9,210 nucleotides of DNA, taken from NCBI GenBank assembly GCA_014859215.1, contig JACUUS010000091.1, positions 1 through 9,210 of the forward strand, given 5' to 3'. Origin of the DNA: Dehalococcoidia bacterium. GTDB taxonomy: Bacteria > Chloroflexota > Dehalococcoidia > SZUA-161. Below, in pieces: positions 1 through 6,299 of the stretch. The notes below the pieces were generated by a model. The model did no database searches. It saw nothing but the letters and a program-made list of their open reading frames with translations, and had not been told where the DNA came from. The number at the start of each line of letters is the position of its first letter. Within the stretch, counting starts at the first letter, position 1. The position numbers and the translations under genes are program-made.

Positions 1-251
1 TCACAGTGCATGTTATTGGAACCATTCTTCGACATGAAGGGATGATCAGGTACTCTGACGTGGGGTACGGGCTTTGAGTAATCAATGGGGTGGTAGCGGA
101 TCGTTTTCTCACGCGGAGGCGCGAACCAGGACATGAGCCCGTTTGGAATCTGCCTCGCGGGACGGCCTCGCCGGCGAGCCGTAAGCGTGATGCGGATGGC
201 GTTCAGTATAAGCCAGTCCAGCGCCAGGTAGGACATGAGCTTCATTCTCAT
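1..251 (-). CDS. unknown protein, N-terminal 83 residues, runs off the left edge
   Basis: An open frame begins with ATG at 251 and stays open for 83 codons to the window edge. An AAGGAAG ribosome binding site lies at 257-263, five bases before the start; a second in-frame ATG at 245 is less well spaced. The protein begins MRMKLMSYLALDWLILNAIR, so residues 5-20 form a fairly hydrophobic stretch, followed by an arginine-rich patch (residues 26-33). This could be a membrane or surface anchor, but an aspartate at 12 interrupts it. After that comes a proline-rich part and the motif HPFMSKNGSNNMHC near residues 70-83. I do not recognise the family. It lies 71 bases after the 98-aa gene downstream of sat and may belong to the same transcript. 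The antisense open frame at 90-326 has no such start signal. Confidence 0.6.
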   Translation of the reverse strand, partial: MRMKLMSYLALDWLILNAIRITLTARRRGRPARQIPNGLMSWFAPPREKTIRYHPIDYSKPVPHVRVPDHPFMSKNGSNNMHC

Positions 252-284
252 CTCGGCTTCCTTTCCGGAAGGGGATGGAGCAGC

Positions 285-301
285 AGCGGATATGTTCCGC
301 T
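285..301. repeat. small hairpin between the 98-aa gene and the left-edge gene
   Basis: AGCGGA (285-290) and TCCGCT (296-301) are a perfect 6-bp inverted repeat with a 5-base loop, in the 71-base gap between two minus-strand genes. No run of T follows it on the minus strand, so it is not a convincing intrinsic terminator. It may be a small RNA structure or chance. Confidence 0.3.
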
Positions 302-322
302 TAGCGCAAACCCGTGCTCCGG

Positions 323-619
323 CTAAATCGATGCAAGAAAAGCGTCCATGACGTTGAGGTTTCCGGTCTCAATAACAAGTTGGAAAATCCTGTCCTTGGC
401 TTCGCGCGGCAGCAGCTCAATTGACCTGGTCGTAGCTGAATCGTACTTGGCCATGGGGAACTTCTGCAACAGTGTATCCCGCTGCTCGAGGTTCGCCGGG
501 ACCGCAAGCTTTTTTAACCCGGCAAAGGCTTCCTCGGCCATGCCCCCCAGCCCTCCCAATTGGAGTCTCTCAAGACGTTCTTCGTTTATCCAGATATTTA
601 CCGGGAAAATGTTCTCCAT
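323..619 (-). CDS. hypothetical 98-aa protein coupled to sat
   Basis: The start is firm: ATG at 619 with GGAGGT at 625-630, five bases upstream. The Shine-Dalgarno sequence lies inside the last sat codons, and only one base separates the sat stop from this ATG, so the two are probably translationally coupled. The protein is soluble-looking with no signal peptide or membrane segment. It has a Gly-rich turn LGGLGGMAEE near residues 21-30, a charged helical middle, and a C-terminal helix around LPREAKDRIFQLVIETG. It has no cysteines or obvious catalytic motif. I do not recognise the family. Position suggests an accessory or regulatory role linked to ATP sulfurylase, but that rests on context alone. 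Confidence 0.75.
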   Translation of the reverse strand: MENIFPVNIWINEERLERLQLGGLGGMAEEAFAGLKKLAVPANLEQRDTLLQKFPMAKYDSATTRSIELLPREAKDRIFQLVIETGNLNVMDAFLASI

Positions 620-620
620 T

Positions 621-1867
621 TCATACCTCCATCGGCGGCACAGTGATAACAGGATTTCGGCCAGCGAGATAATTATCGGTCACGAAGGGCGATCCGAAAC
701 CGTATTTCTCGCCTGTCTCCATTACCAGGTCGAAGACTTCAGGCCGGAATATGAGCCGGGGCGGCTTAACGCCATCCTGGATAATGCTGCGGATAAGTGT
801 ACCGCTGAAGGCTTGCTGTTGTTTTTCATGCCCGCACAGCCCGGAGTAGGTGACCTCGCCACAGACGGGGCAATACCACCATTCCAGGGTGAGTACTGAG
901 CCGATACCGAGGTCGGGTATTTGCTCGAATATCTCATGCGCCGCATACGGAGAATAATAGGTTCCGACTCCAGCGTGGTCCCTGCCGAACATATGGTGCG
1001 TACATCCGAGGTTCTTCCTCACTATGGCATGGAATACGGCCTCCCTCGGCCCGGCGTAGCGCATGTCCCAGAGCAGGATCGAGGTGAGATGGGTGCCCTC
1101 TTTGAAATACCCTGCTTTCATGAGCGCTTCATGAGTCAGGACGATTGATTCATCTATGTAGTCCCCAGGCCTTTTCTCACCGACAACGCAGCTTACCAGG
1201 ATTGCGTCGGCATTGGAGGCGAACCATGCTCCTTTCATAAGCCACTCGTGCCCGGTATGGGGTACGTTTCGTGTCTGGTGGGCTACCACCCGTTTCCATC
1301 CCTGTTCGGCAATGTTCTGTCTCATGACCTTGGGCGGAATCCAGTAACGGTCGAAGGGCGGGTTTATGCGGGGTGGGTTCACCAGCGTGATGTTGCCGCC
1401 AAGGAATTTATCCTTGTAGCCAAGCGTCCTCTTCACGCCGGGATGTTTTGTGTCCGAGGTACCGTACACTTTCTCCGCCATGAAGGCCTTATCGTACGAA
1501 AAAATCTCATCGAGTTCGAGTACCGCAAACGGCTGGCCCTGATAGGTTAGCAAGACAGAGTCTCCTGCCTTTACATTCCTGGTCCTGATCTCTTCTTCGG
1601 AGATATCGAAAACAATGGGAATGCTCCAGATATAACCGCTCCGGAGGCGCATGTCCTTGCAGACGGAGTCGACATCCCCGGAGCCCATGAAACCGGCCAG
1701 AGGGGAGAAGAATCCGTGAGCGATGCTCATAATCTCGGTCGCCTTCGGACCGTCCAGGGGCACAGTAGCTCTGGCCTCTTTCGCCTTCAATCTTCCCCGG
1801 GCGGGCTCCATGACTCTGTCTATGATGCTGCCCCCATGTGGTGACAGCCATTGTTCACGTCCGCCAC
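621..1867 (-). CDS. sat: sulfate adenylyltransferase (ATP sulfurylase), probable frameshift at the N-terminus
   Basis: It makes APS and pyrophosphate from ATP and sulfate in the cytoplasm. Numbering from codon CTG at 1847 gives 408 residues: PHGG at 3-6, the nucleotide-binding motif QTRNVPHTGH at 191-200 with its HxGH histidines, RYAGPREAV near 263-271, and GRDHAGVG at 288-295. A CxxC pair with a further C-x-H (C326, C329, C338, H340) resembles the zinc site described for Thermus ATP sulfurylase. Length fits the single-domain family; there is no fused kinase. The start is troubled. The main frame has no usual start codon after cysC ends until an internal ATG at 1814, downstream of the conserved PHGG. 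AAGGAGG (1872-1878) precedes GTG at 1867, which reads MADVNNG in another frame; one extra base near 1848 would join it to LSPHGG. The frame is also open up to ATG 1964, overlapping cysC. Confidence 0.93.
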
Positions 1868-1871
1868 ATTG

Positions 1872-1878
1872 CCTCCTT
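1872..1878 (-). promoter_or_regulatory. ribosome binding site pointing to the sat GTG start
   Basis: AAGGAGG on the minus strand lies four bases before GTG at 1867 and two bases before an ATG at 1869 that hits a stop after four codons. It is the only strong Shine-Dalgarno sequence in the cysC-sat gap. It supports a sat start at 1867 and hence a one-base defect soon after. Confidence 0.6.
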
Positions 1879-1932
1879 GTCACATAATCCAAGCGCAAGA
1901 CAATCCGCGCATCAAGTTCGAAGAAAGTCCGC

Positions 1933-2547
1933 TCAAAGGCGGCGAATAATGTTCTGGTCCTCAAGAAACCGCATTATTTGCAGCGCGCATTCTTCGAGGA
2001 TGTGCTGGTCGGTTTCGACTACAATCTCGGGCCGCTCCGGGTCCTCATAAGGGGCGCTCACGCCGGTGAACTCCTTGAGTTCTCCCTTTCTCGCCTTCTG
2101 CCACAGGCCTTTCGGATCACGTTTCTCGCACTCGCCGGCGGAGCACTTGCAGAATATTTCGAAGAAGGTCCCCGGTTCGTTCAATGCCCTGGCAGAATCC
2201 CGGTCTTCCCTGTAAGGCGAAATGAAGGCCGTAATAACGATTACCCCGGCATCGGCGAACAGCTTGGCCACTTCGCCGAGCCGGCGGATATTCTCCTTGC
2301 GATCTTCGGGTGAAAATCCGAGGTTCTTGTTCAGTCCATGACGGACATTATCTCCATCCAGAACGTAGCTGTTGCACGAGCGCTGGAAGAGCTGCCGTTC
2401 GATTTCATGTGCCAGTGTGGACTTGCCGGAACTGGGCAATCCGGTAAGCCAGAGTATGGCTCCCTTGTGCCTGTTGCGCTCCTCTCTGTCAGCGCGGGTA
2501 ATGAGGGACTGATGCCAGGTTATATTTGTCGCCTTCTGTTCAGTCAT
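1933..2547 (-). CDS. cysC: adenylyl-sulfate (APS) kinase
   Basis: This enzyme phosphorylates APS at the 3' position with ATP to give PAPS. The 204-residue protein has the usual single-domain length. The Walker A loop GLPSSGKST is at residues 36-44 and DGDNVRHGLN at 64-73. ISPYREDR is at 109-116; its serine (S109) matches the phosphorylated serine of the family. The C-terminal lid GLWQKARKGELKEFTGV is at 147-163, followed by SAPYEDP at 164-170. The start ATG has AAGGGAG six bases upstream. It lies 42 bases after the CoA-transferase B subunit and 65 bases before the inferred sat start, so Sat and CysC are probably made together and pass APS from one to the other. The PAPS could feed reduction or sulfotransferases; neither is in the window. 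Confidence 0.95.
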   Translation of the reverse strand: MTEQKATNITWHQSLITRADREERNRHKGAILWLTGLPSSGKSTLAHEIERQLFQRSCNSYVLDGDNVRHGLNKNLGFSPEDRKENIRRLGEVAKLFADAGVIVITAFISPYREDRDSARALNEPGTFFEIFCKCSAGECEKRDPKGLWQKARKGELKEFTGVSAPYEDPERPEIVVETDQHILEECALQIMRFLEDQNIIRRL

Positions 2548-2589
2548 TCTGCGCTCCCTTAAAGTCCTGGACCTGCATGGAATCCTTGC

Positions 2590-3255
2590 CTATAGCTCCA
2601 CCTCCTTCAGATCGGGCGCTATGATAAGTCTGGGTTCGGTAAGGGCCTGGACCTCCTCCGCGGTCCAGCCCGGCGCGACTTCTTGGAGGAGGAGTCCCTG
2701 CGAGGTTACCTCGATCACGGCAAGGTCTGTAATTACAAGATTGGCTGCTTCCTTCGCGGTGAGGGGATACGAGCACGTCTTCACAATTCGGAAACCGCCA
2801 TCCTTGGTTGTGTGGTCCATCGTTATGATGACCTTCTTCGCTCCCACAGCCAGGTCCATAGCGCCGCCGATTGTCCCGCCAAGAGCATCGCCGCCGGTAT
2901 TCCAGTTGGCCAGATCGCCTTTCTCGGAAACCTGGAAGCCGCCCATGATACTGATGAGGCGGCCGCTCCTGATCATGATGAAGGAAGTAACCACGTCGAA
3001 GACGGCCATGCCCGCCGCCGGCGAGGTGAACCTGCCGCTGGCATCGATATAATGCCAGTCCGCCTTATCGGCCTCGTCCGCCATCACCAGGCGTCCGTAA
3101 CCGAGCAATCCCGCTTCAGTCTGAAACCGGACGCCTTCCGGCACATAGAGCGCGCACAGGGTGGGTAGGCCGAAGCCGAGATTGGCACAGTCGCCGTCCT
3201 TGAGCTCCCTGGCGGCTCTCATCGCTATGACATCTCTCTCAAGTCTCTGTTTCAT
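2590..3255 (-). CDS. CoA-transferase subunit B (3-oxoacid/acyl-CoA transferase family)
   Basis: This is the small catalytic subunit of a two-subunit family I CoA-transferase (SCOT, AtoA, PcaJ type) that moves CoA between an acyl-CoA and a free carboxylic acid. The 221 residues match the usual length. The catalytic glutamate is probably E47 in FQTEAGLLGYG, at the place of the family SENG motif, here altered to TEAG. Further family signatures are the Gly-rich GGDALGGTIGGAMDLAVGAK near 120-139, MDHTTKDGG near 146-154 and TDLAVIEVT near 176-184. ATG 3255 follows subunit A by 21 bases and has GAGGGAG upstream. Acceptor and donor acids cannot be told from sequence; the motif change argues against assuming acetoacetate. 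Confidence 0.9.
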   Translation of the reverse strand: MKQRLERDVIAMRAARELKDGDCANLGFGLPTLCALYVPEGVRFQTEAGLLGYGRLVMADEADKADWHYIDASGRFTSPAAGMAVFDVVTSFIMIRSGRLISIMGGFQVSEKGDLANWNTGGDALGGTIGGAMDLAVGAKKVIITMDHTTKDGGFRIVKTCSYPLTAKEAANLVITDLAVIEVTSQGLLLQEVAPGWTAEEVQALTEPRLIIAPDLKEVEL

Positions 3256-3276
3256 CTGGCTGCTCCCTCAGTGACT

Positions 3277-4053
3277 TCATTCAGTCTTGCCGAATAAGAG
3301 ATCGCGAACGCTTTGTACCTGCGTAAGCTGCTGTATAATAGCCTGTCCTTTTTCGGGAGTTCCGAGGCCGTCGGGCGGGACTTCGACTATCCGGTCCACG
3401 AAGATGCCGGGAGTCACGACATGCTCGGGATCGATATCGCCTACCTCGACTATCTTGTCGACCTCGGCGATGGTTACCCTGGCGGCCATAGCCATCATGG
3501 GCTGGTCGGAGCGATAATTGCCCTTGTAGACCAGGTTGCCCAGCCTGTCGGCCTTGTGGGCTGCGATGAAGGCGAAATCGGGCTTCAGGGGTTCCTGGAA
3601 TATGTATTCCTTGCCATTGATAACCCTTTTCTCCTTGCCTTCCTCGACAATGGTCCCCACACCGACGGGGTCATAGATGCCGCCCAGACCGGCGGCTCCC
3701 GCGTAGAGCCTGGCAGCGAGAGTGCCGTGTCCCATGACCTCGACTTCGAGGCCGCGTTCGACATATTCCCTTACAAAAGCGCCTGCCCCGAGGCGCATGA
3801 TCCCGACTATTGGCGAGATGAGCTTTTTCATCTGGGGCAGGAGGGACGAAGGCAGGAGTGCGTACTCCTCGCTAAATACCTGGGGAATAAATGAATGCGT
3901 GATAATGGTGAGGTTCTTGGTTCCTTTCCTCCGCAGCGCCGCGATGAGATTGTGGCTGGTGGCGGGGTAGCCCCAGCATTCCGTCGCGACAACAGCGCCG
4001 TCGGGGATATCGGCTACCGCCTCATCGAAACTTGTGAAGACCTTGTTTAACAT
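3277..4053 (-). CDS. CoA-transferase subunit A (3-oxoacid/acyl-CoA transferase family)
   Basis: Partner of the B subunit just downstream; together they make the active heteromer. The protein has 258 residues from ATG 4053. It begins LNKVFTSFDEAVADIPDGA, typical of AtoD/PcaI-like subunits, and ECWGYPATSHNLI (25-37) replaces the usual GGFG-type loop before the first helix. GGIYDPVGVGT (124-134) matches the family GxxTPxGVGT region, HKADRLGNLVY (166-176) the HAWKADxxGN motif, and VVTPGIFVDRIV (212-223) the C-terminal signature. An in-frame ATG at 4065 would add MEVP, but GGAGGT at 4058-4063 overlaps that codon and is placed for ATG 4053. The gene lies 78 bases after the cysteine-rich protein. 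Confidence 0.9.
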   Translation of the reverse strand: MLNKVFTSFDEAVADIPDGAVVATECWGYPATSHNLIAALRRKGTKNLTIITHSFIPQVFSEEYALLPSSLLPQMKKLISPIVGIMRLGAGAFVREYVERGLEVEVMGHGTLAARLYAGAAGLGGIYDPVGVGTIVEEGKEKRVINGKEYIFQEPLKPDFAFIAAHKADRLGNLVYKGNYRSDQPMMAMAARVTIAEVDKIVEVGDIDPEHVVTPGIFVDRIVEVPPDGLGTPEKGQAIIQQLTQVQSVRDLLFGKTE

Positions 4054-4057
4054 GGGT

Positions 4058-4063
4058 ACCTCC
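4058..4063 (-). promoter_or_regulatory. ribosome binding site deciding the CoA-transferase A start
   Basis: GGAGGT ends four bases before ATG 4053. It overlaps the alternative upstream ATG (4065-4063), which has no good Shine-Dalgarno sequence of its own. This favours the shorter protein starting MLNKVFTSFD. Confidence 0.65.
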
Positions 4064-4131
4064 ATCGCGCGTTATCGGCCCCGGCATACGGGGCGGGTCC
4101 CCAGCCGGGCAGGAATTCGGCACGTATACGG

Positions 4132-4695
4132 CTACCTGGAACATCCGGAGCATCCGGGAGAGTGTGAGTCCGCCCCGGCGCAAACCCTGTAATGACAAAC
4201 AGCGGCGCTGGTCCTGGAAGGGCTGTCCACAAGCTCGACCTTTCTCACCTTCTTTCCAGTGGCTGCCGCGATCATCTTTCCGGCAAGGCGTGCCCCGCTG
4301 TCGCAACAGAAAGGCATCGGGTCGTCCATAATGCCCAGTTGGAGCAGGGGACAGTGACATCTGGGCTTGCCGTCGGGACCGAGCGAGGCGGTGTATACCA
4401 GGTCGTAAGTATCGCCGTTTTGCTTAATGTCCCATGGTCCTATGGGTGGGGGCGCATCCCTCACGTACTTGACATAAGCCTCCCAGGTCATGCCGGGCTG
4501 TATGCCGACGGCGCCTGCCATGGCCATGTCCTCGCACGTTGTACACATCCTGGTGAGAAGGGCGTTGCGGTGTTTGGCGGGCAGCTCCTTTACTCCGGCT
4601 ATCAGCGAGCTTGTAAGGGCCGGCAGCCATGTCTGGAACATGGCAGCCTTGATTTCGTCGGGTATTTCCATATTCTTTCTCTTAGCTGCGACCAT
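4132..4695 (-). CDS. cysteine-rich protein, ATC-hydrolase-like (putative)
   Basis: The preferred start, ATG 4695, has a perfect AGGAGG five bases upstream and gives 187 residues. The frame is open to ATG 4818 (228 residues), but that start lacks a clear ribosome site and its first 20 or so codons lie inside the inverted-repeat element. Ten cysteines are present: CxxC at 51-54, CHCPL at 113-117, a CC pair at 130-131, and 167, 172, 182 and 185. The pattern CxCPL, then a CCDSGA segment, then GKKVRKVELVDS and CHYRV recalls proteins annotated as L-2-amino-thiazoline-4-carboxylate (ATC) hydrolase and related domains. Homology is from memory and real activity is uncertain. The cysteine spacing could instead bind a metal. 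No signal peptide or membrane segment is seen. It precedes the CoA-transferase genes, probably in one transcript. Confidence 0.72.
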   Translation of the reverse strand: MVAAKRKNMEIPDEIKAAMFQTWLPALTSSLIAGVKELPAKHRNALLTRMCTTCEDMAMAGAVGIQPGMTWEAYVKYVRDAPPPIGPWDIKQNGDTYDLVYTASLGPDGKPRCHCPLLQLGIMDDPMPFCCDSGARLAGKMIAAATGKKVRKVELVDSPSRTSAAVCHYRVCAGADSHSPGCSGCSR

Positions 4696-4700
4696 AGCTT

Positions 4701-4706
4701 CCTCCT
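4701..4706 (-). promoter_or_regulatory. ribosome binding site for the cysteine-rich protein
   Basis: A perfect AGGAGG lies five bases before ATG 4695, inside what would be coding sequence if the longer frame from 4818 were used. It is the main reason to prefer the 187-residue product. Confidence 0.7.
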
Positions 4707-4757
4707 CAATCCCTCTTACAAGAGATAGAAATCTGCGATATCTTGCCACGTAAGGCG

Positions 4758-4890
4758 CTAGTGTCGCGTCACCTGAAAAATGATACTTAATGTCGTGAAC
4801 CGACTGCTCGCCGGTCATCGCCCATCGGTAGGCACATGCGTCTCTGAGAGAGAATTCGAGTGTTCAGTTATTTGCGCGACGCGACACTAG
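4758..4890. mobile_element. MITE-like small element with 13-bp inverted ends (candidate)
   Basis: CTAGTGTCGCGTC at 4758-4770 and its exact reverse complement GACGCGACACTAG at 4878-4890 face each other across 107 bases. The palindrome CTAG at both outer ends may be a duplicated 4-bp target, which would leave an element of 125 bp (4762-4886) with 9-bp inverted ends. Removing one CTAG plus the interior joins the stop of the 83-aa gene to a normal gap of about 62 bases before the next ATG. The interior codes for nothing convincing; a small palindrome TCTCTGAGAGA lies at 4841-4851. No second copy is in the window, so mobility is inferred. It could instead be a paired RNA structure or chance. Confidence 0.45.
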
Positions 4891-5138
4891 AAGTTCTCGG
4901 GATGCCTCGGCTGCCTGTTAAACCATTGCGCGGGCGAGAGCAAGAAGGAGAGAACGCGGAATTTTCCGCACGCTCGTATTACTGTGGCAAAATCCTTGAA
5001 ACTCATCGCCGCCCGGATTCTCCACTTCACCGGCTCCAGAGTGTCCACGCACAGGACAAGGTAGTCGCCTTCGCGCTTCATTTCCACGACTTTGCCCACA
5101 AGCTCGGTCTTGCCGAGTCCTGTTGATCTAAACAACAT
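4887..5138 (-). CDS. hypothetical 83-aa protein after the alcohol dehydrogenase
   Basis: ATG 5138 lies 27 bases after the dehydrogenase stop with AAAGGG about ten bases upstream, so it is probably in the same operon. The sequence alternates charged and hydrophobic residues in ways that predict a small beta-rich fold: ELVGKVVEMKREGDYLVLCV (residues 12-31) looks like two strands joined by a turn, followed by PVKWRIRAAMSFKDFATVI and a hydrophobic RVLSFLLSP strand. The tail QWFNRQPRHPENF is polar. There is no membrane segment, signal peptide or catalytic motif. I do not recognise the family. The TAG stop coincides with the CTAG end of the inverted-repeat element; under a CTAG target-duplication model the stop was already there, so the protein need not be truncated. 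Confidence 0.6.
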   Translation of the reverse strand: MLFRSTGLGKTELVGKVVEMKREGDYLVLCVDTLEPVKWRIRAAMSFKDFATVIRACGKFRVLSFLLSPAQWFNRQPRHPENF

Positions 5139-5165
5139 TGTTTGCAGACCCTTTCTAAGCGATGG

Positions 5166-6299
5166 TCAATGTTCGGGGAAGGTTATTACGCCCCTGAGAA
5201 TAGTCCCATCCAGTGTATCTTTAATTGCATCATTTACACGGCCGAGCGGATAATGCGCTGAGACCATCTTATTCAGCGGCAGCTTGCCGGACATGAAGAG
5301 GTCCACGTAGCGAGGAATGTCGATGGCGGGACGGATGCTGCCTACTGTGCATCCTGTAATCGTCACCTCTCGCATGAACCTCCACGCCTCGATGGGAAAG
5401 GTTGATCCTATTGGCGCCAGCCCGAGTATGACGGCCATGCCGCCGGGTCTGGGATATACTGAGTGGAAAGCCTGGGTCATGGCCGCTGGACTGCCGACGA
5501 CTTCAAAGCTATAGTCGACCCCTCCTGAGTTGTCTGCCGCAATTCTTGCCACGGGGTCTTCTTGCGAAGCGTTCACTAGGTGAGTGGCGCCCAGTTCCCC
5601 GGCAGCGCGGAGCTTCTTCTCGAACATATCTACGGCGAAGATCGGGTAAGCGCCCACCAAGTTGGCAGCCATTATCGCGGCCAGCCCGACGCCCCCGCAG
5701 CCAAAAACGGCCACGCTGCTTCCCGCTTTTACCCTGGCTTTGTTAAGCACAGCACCTATGCCTGTGGACGCGCCGCAACCAAGCAGACAGACGACGTCCA
5801 GCGGCGCATCATCCCTGACCTTGATGGTCGCTGATTCTTCTGCGACCGCATATTCTGCGAAAGAAGACTGGGCCATGAAGTGACTGATTTCCTCGCCGTT
5901 TTTCCTGCGAATATGCTTTGTCCCGTCGGCCATGGTGCCCATAAGCATCGCGGTCTGCGGATCGGTCTCGCAGCTCGTGGGCACTCCCATGACGCAGGCG
6001 GGACAGGTCCCGCAGTGGGGAGCAACGGTGAGCACTACCCTGTCTCCAGGCTTTATCCTCTTCACACCCTTCCCCACTTCCTGCACAATGCCGGCGCCTT
6101 CGTGACCCAGCACGACAGGGGGCGCGGTGGCGAGGTCGCCCTTCATACAATGGATGTCGGAATGGCATACTCCTGTTGCTACAAGCTTCACGAGTACCTG
6201 GTTTTCGCCGGGTCCTTCCAGGTCCACTTCATCTATGACAAGTGGGGCATTCAACTTCTCGAGTATTGCTGCTTTCATCCTCATGTCGTCACTCTTCAT
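5166..6299 (-). CDS. zinc-dependent alcohol dehydrogenase (medium-chain family)
   Basis: It oxidises an alcohol to an aldehyde or ketone (or the reverse) with a nicotinamide cofactor. The 377 residues match the longer, class III/aryl-alcohol type of the family. Catalytic zinc ligands are C45 (GVCHSDIH), H66 with E67 (GHEGAG) and C175 (LLGCGASTG). The structural zinc site is intact: C96, C99, C102 and C110. The Rossmann loop GCGGVG is at 200-205, and D224 at the end of the second strand suggests NAD rather than NADP. ATG 6299 overlaps the stop of the upstream flavoprotein by 4 bases (ATGA), implying coupling. In-frame ATGs at 6284 and 6278 would start nearer the usual family N-terminus (MKAAILEKLN), so the exact start is open. 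The substrate is unknown; context suggests one made by the flavoproteins or leading to the CoA-transferase. Confidence 0.93.
   Translation of the reverse strand: MKSDDMRMKAAILEKLNAPLVIDEVDLEGPGENQVLVKLVATGVCHSDIHCMKGDLATAPPVVLGHEGAGIVQEVGKGVKRIKPGDRVVLTVAPHCGTCPACVMGVPTSCETDPQTAMLMGTMADGTKHIRRKNGEEISHFMAQSSFAEYAVAEESATIKVRDDAPLDVVCLLGCGASTGIGAVLNKARVKAGSSVAVFGCGGVGLAAIMAANLVGAYPIFAVDMFEKKLRAAGELGATHLVNASQEDPVARIAADNSGGVDYSFEVVGSPAAMTQAFHSVYPRPGGMAVILGLAPIGSTFPIEAWRFMREVTITGCTVGSIRPAIDIPRYVDLFMSGKLPLNKMVSAHYPLGRVNDAIKDTLDGTILRGVITFPEH

Noticed and set aside
285..301. Intrinsic terminator after the 98-aa gene
   Set aside because: The stem is only 6 bp and no T-run follows on the transcribed strand.
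90..326. 78-codon open frame on the plus strand
   Set aside because: It is antisense to the left-edge minus-strand gene, lacks a ribosome site and has a low-quality Arg/Ser/Pro-rich translation.
348..899. 183-codon open frame on the plus strand
   Set aside because: It lies antisense to the 98-aa gene and to sat, which have strong motifs or start signals; its translation looks like noise and has no domain pattern.
1507..1851. 114-codon minus-strand frame starting close to the sat start
   Set aside because: It is the sat sequence read in another frame. Its ATG has no properly spaced ribosome site, and the product shows no family features.
4696..4818. N-terminal 41-residue extension of the cysteine-rich protein from ATG 4818
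   Set aside because: It has no ribosome site, about half of it lies in the inverted-repeat element, and a perfect AGGAGG marks ATG 4695.
5809..6168. 119-codon minus-strand frame inside the alcohol dehydrogenase
   Set aside because: It is an Arg-rich out-of-frame reading of a clearly intact dehydrogenase gene.
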